From Dulcicalothrix desertica PCC 7102 (GTDB lineage: Bacteria > Cyanobacteriota > Cyanobacteriia > Cyanobacteriales > Nostocaceae), in the NCBI RefSeq assembly GCF_003991905.1, contig NZ_RSCL01000024.1, positions 62,001 to 126,000 of the forward strand: DNA of 64,000 bases, in the 5' to 3' direction. Made by a program: the position numbers and the translations under genes. Each line of letters opens with the position of its first letter. Positions within the stretch are counted from its first letter, which is position 1. The notes beneath the pieces are model-generated. The model was given only the letters and a program-made list of their open reading frames with translations, ran no database searches and was not told the origin of the DNA. Shown here one piece after another: positions 63,135-64,000 of this stretch.

Positions 63135-63208
63135 TGGACGTAACTGGATTCGAACCAGTGACCCCATCCATGTCAAGGATGTACTCTAACCAACTGAGCT
63201 ATACGTCC
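63135..63208 (-). tRNA. tRNA-Val (anticodon GAC)
   Basis: 74 nt: acceptor GGACGTA/TACGTCC, D-stem GCTC/GAGT, anticodon stem CATCC/GGATG with loop TTGACAT giving anticodon GAC, T-arm CTGG TTCGAAT CCAG, discriminator A. All arms pair. Confidence 0.95.
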
Positions 63209-63263
63209 GAATTTTTCGCAACTTGTTAAGTATAGCATAGCTTATTCTACAAAGCAAGATAAT

Positions 63264-63995
63264 TTATTTAACTTTGGCTGCCGCATCAATACCATCGCTA
63301 ACCAGCTTGCCGTCTTCCATATATACAATTCTGTCAGCAATATCTAAAATACGGTTGTCGTGGGTGACTAATAATATTGTACAGCCTTGCTCTTTTGCCA
63401 GTTTTTGCATCAGTTCTACGACATCACGTCCCGATTTTTTGTCTAATGCGGCTGTTGGTTCATCTGCTAATACTATTTTAGGATGACTCGCTAATGCCCG
63501 CGCGATTGCTACACGCTGCTTTTGTCCTCCCGACAAACTTTCTGGATAATAATCAACACGATTACCTAAACCTACCATCTCTAACATATTCACAGCTAAG
63601 GCATCAATATCTTGGTCTAAGTATTTATCGTGCAACTCTAATGACATCCGCACGTTTTCTTTTGCCGTTAAAAACGTCATCAGATTATGCGCTTGGAATA
63701 TATAACCAATATTACGACGTAACGAAGTTAACTGCTTCTTACTGGCGCCGCATATCTCTTGTTCCAATATCCTCAAACTACCCGACTGCGCTGAACGCAA
63801 ACCACCCATCAACGTTAACAGCGTCGTCTTTCCAGAACCCGATGGCCCCGTCATGATGATTATCTCACCTTTGTTGATTTCTAAATTTATATCAAATAAT
63901 GCTTGCTTACGTAAGGCGCCTTCTCCAAAATAATGGTTTAAATCTTGTATCGATATTACACTCTCTTCACCAAGCTGATGTGATTCTAACTGCAT
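63264..63995 (-). CDS. DevA-family ABC transporter ATP-binding protein
   Basis: A 243-residue ATPase of the DevA/LolD class. It has LNHYFGEGALRKQALFDINL, typical of DevA, Walker A GPSGSGKTTLL, signature LSGGQKQRVAIARAL, Walker B IVLADEPTAALD and the switch His in LLVTHDNRI. DevA works with DevB and DevC in export of heterocyst glycolipids, but cyanobacteria have several paralogues and the partner genes would lie beyond the window, so the exact role is open. A tRNA-Val follows. Confidence 0.92.
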   Translation of the reverse strand: MQLESHQLGEESVISIQDLNHYFGEGALRKQALFDINLEINKGEIIIMTGPSGSGKTTLLTLMGGLRSAQSGSLRILEQEICGASKKQLTSLRRNIGYIFQAHNLMTFLTAKENVRMSLELHDKYLDQDIDALAVNMLEMVGLGNRVDYYPESLSGGQKQRVAIARALASHPKIVLADEPTAALDKKSGRDVVELMQKLAKEQGCTILLVTHDNRILDIADRIVYMEDGKLVSDGIDAAAKVK

Positions 63996-64000
63996 AATCG

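Overview
The window looks like chromosome from a filamentous, probably heterocyst-forming (Nostocales) cyanobacterium of low G+C content (my estimate is a little under 40 percent). The evidence is cyanobacterial gene families throughout: PATAN/DUF4388 response regulators, a cyanobacteriochrome taxis receptor, an Anabaena-type sensory rhodopsin, helical carotenoid proteins, a CAAD-domain protein, a DevA-type ABC ATPase, and a GyrB intein like the one I recall from Synechocystis. Intergenic regions carry several interspersed repeat families typical of this order: heptamer tandem arrays, GTAGAGAC hairpins, AACCGGGTTTCT hairpins and GCACAGGC hairpins. The palindrome GGCGCC occurs about 97 times by eye, while the usual cyanobacterial HIP1 octamer GCGATCGC was not seen.

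Layout. 1-1.7 kb: the 3' part of murQ, a PD-(D/E)XK-like protein and a doubtful membrane ORF. 2-15.8 kb: a light-responsive taxis locus on the + strand. It starts with a polarity-type module (V4R-like protein, roadblock protein, small GTPase, DUF4388 protein) and continues with PATAN-REC, CheY, CheW, a five-GAF receptor and a CheA-REC hybrid; a four-helix-bundle gene flanked by inverted heptamer arrays sits between receptor and CheA. 15.9-22.1 kb (- strand): rsgA, a DUF1636 gene behind a cobalamin riboswitch, a DUF4336 protein, two tandem secreted paralogues and a LysR regulator. 22.6-27 kb: a decayed GGDEF-EAL gene, a membrane protein and two seven-repeat VCBS/FG-GAP proteins. 27.3-35.1 kb: an Anabaena-type sensory rhodopsin with membrane and envelope proteins (DUF1400, SDR, CAAD, TM-helix channel).

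35.7-44.8 kb: a 9.1 kb integrative element inserted in the 3' half of tRNA-Lys(CTT). It has a tyrosine recombinase, a ribbon-helix-helix protein, a run of small overlapping genes ending in an AAA ATPase, a primase/SF3-helicase replication protein and a striking two-armed iteron region. No relaxase, capsid or tail gene was recognised, so it resembles a self-replicating integrative plasmid or satellite.

44.9-54.6 kb: a lipoprotein, two helical carotenoid proteins (OCP N-domain homologues), a Slr1339-like protein, an HxlR regulator, an amino-acid permease, a methyltransferase-like lipoprotein, an alpha/beta hydrolase, an orphan histidine kinase and an SGNH hydrolase. 54.5-64 kb: miaA, gyrB with a 436-residue HNH intein, a histidine kinase with a dead receiver domain, an unusual two-gene module (Cys-rich protein plus DUF6575-like protein) in a GGCGCC-free stretch, tRNA-Val(GAC) and a DevA-type ABC ATPase.

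Functionally, three unrelated light-handling systems lie within 40 kb: the cyanobacteriochrome taxis pathway, the sensory rhodopsin and the carotenoid proteins. The roadblock/GTPase pair next to the taxis genes suggests control of motility polarity. The most novel regions appear to be the iteron-bearing element, the polarity-plus-phototaxis locus and the DUF6575 pair.
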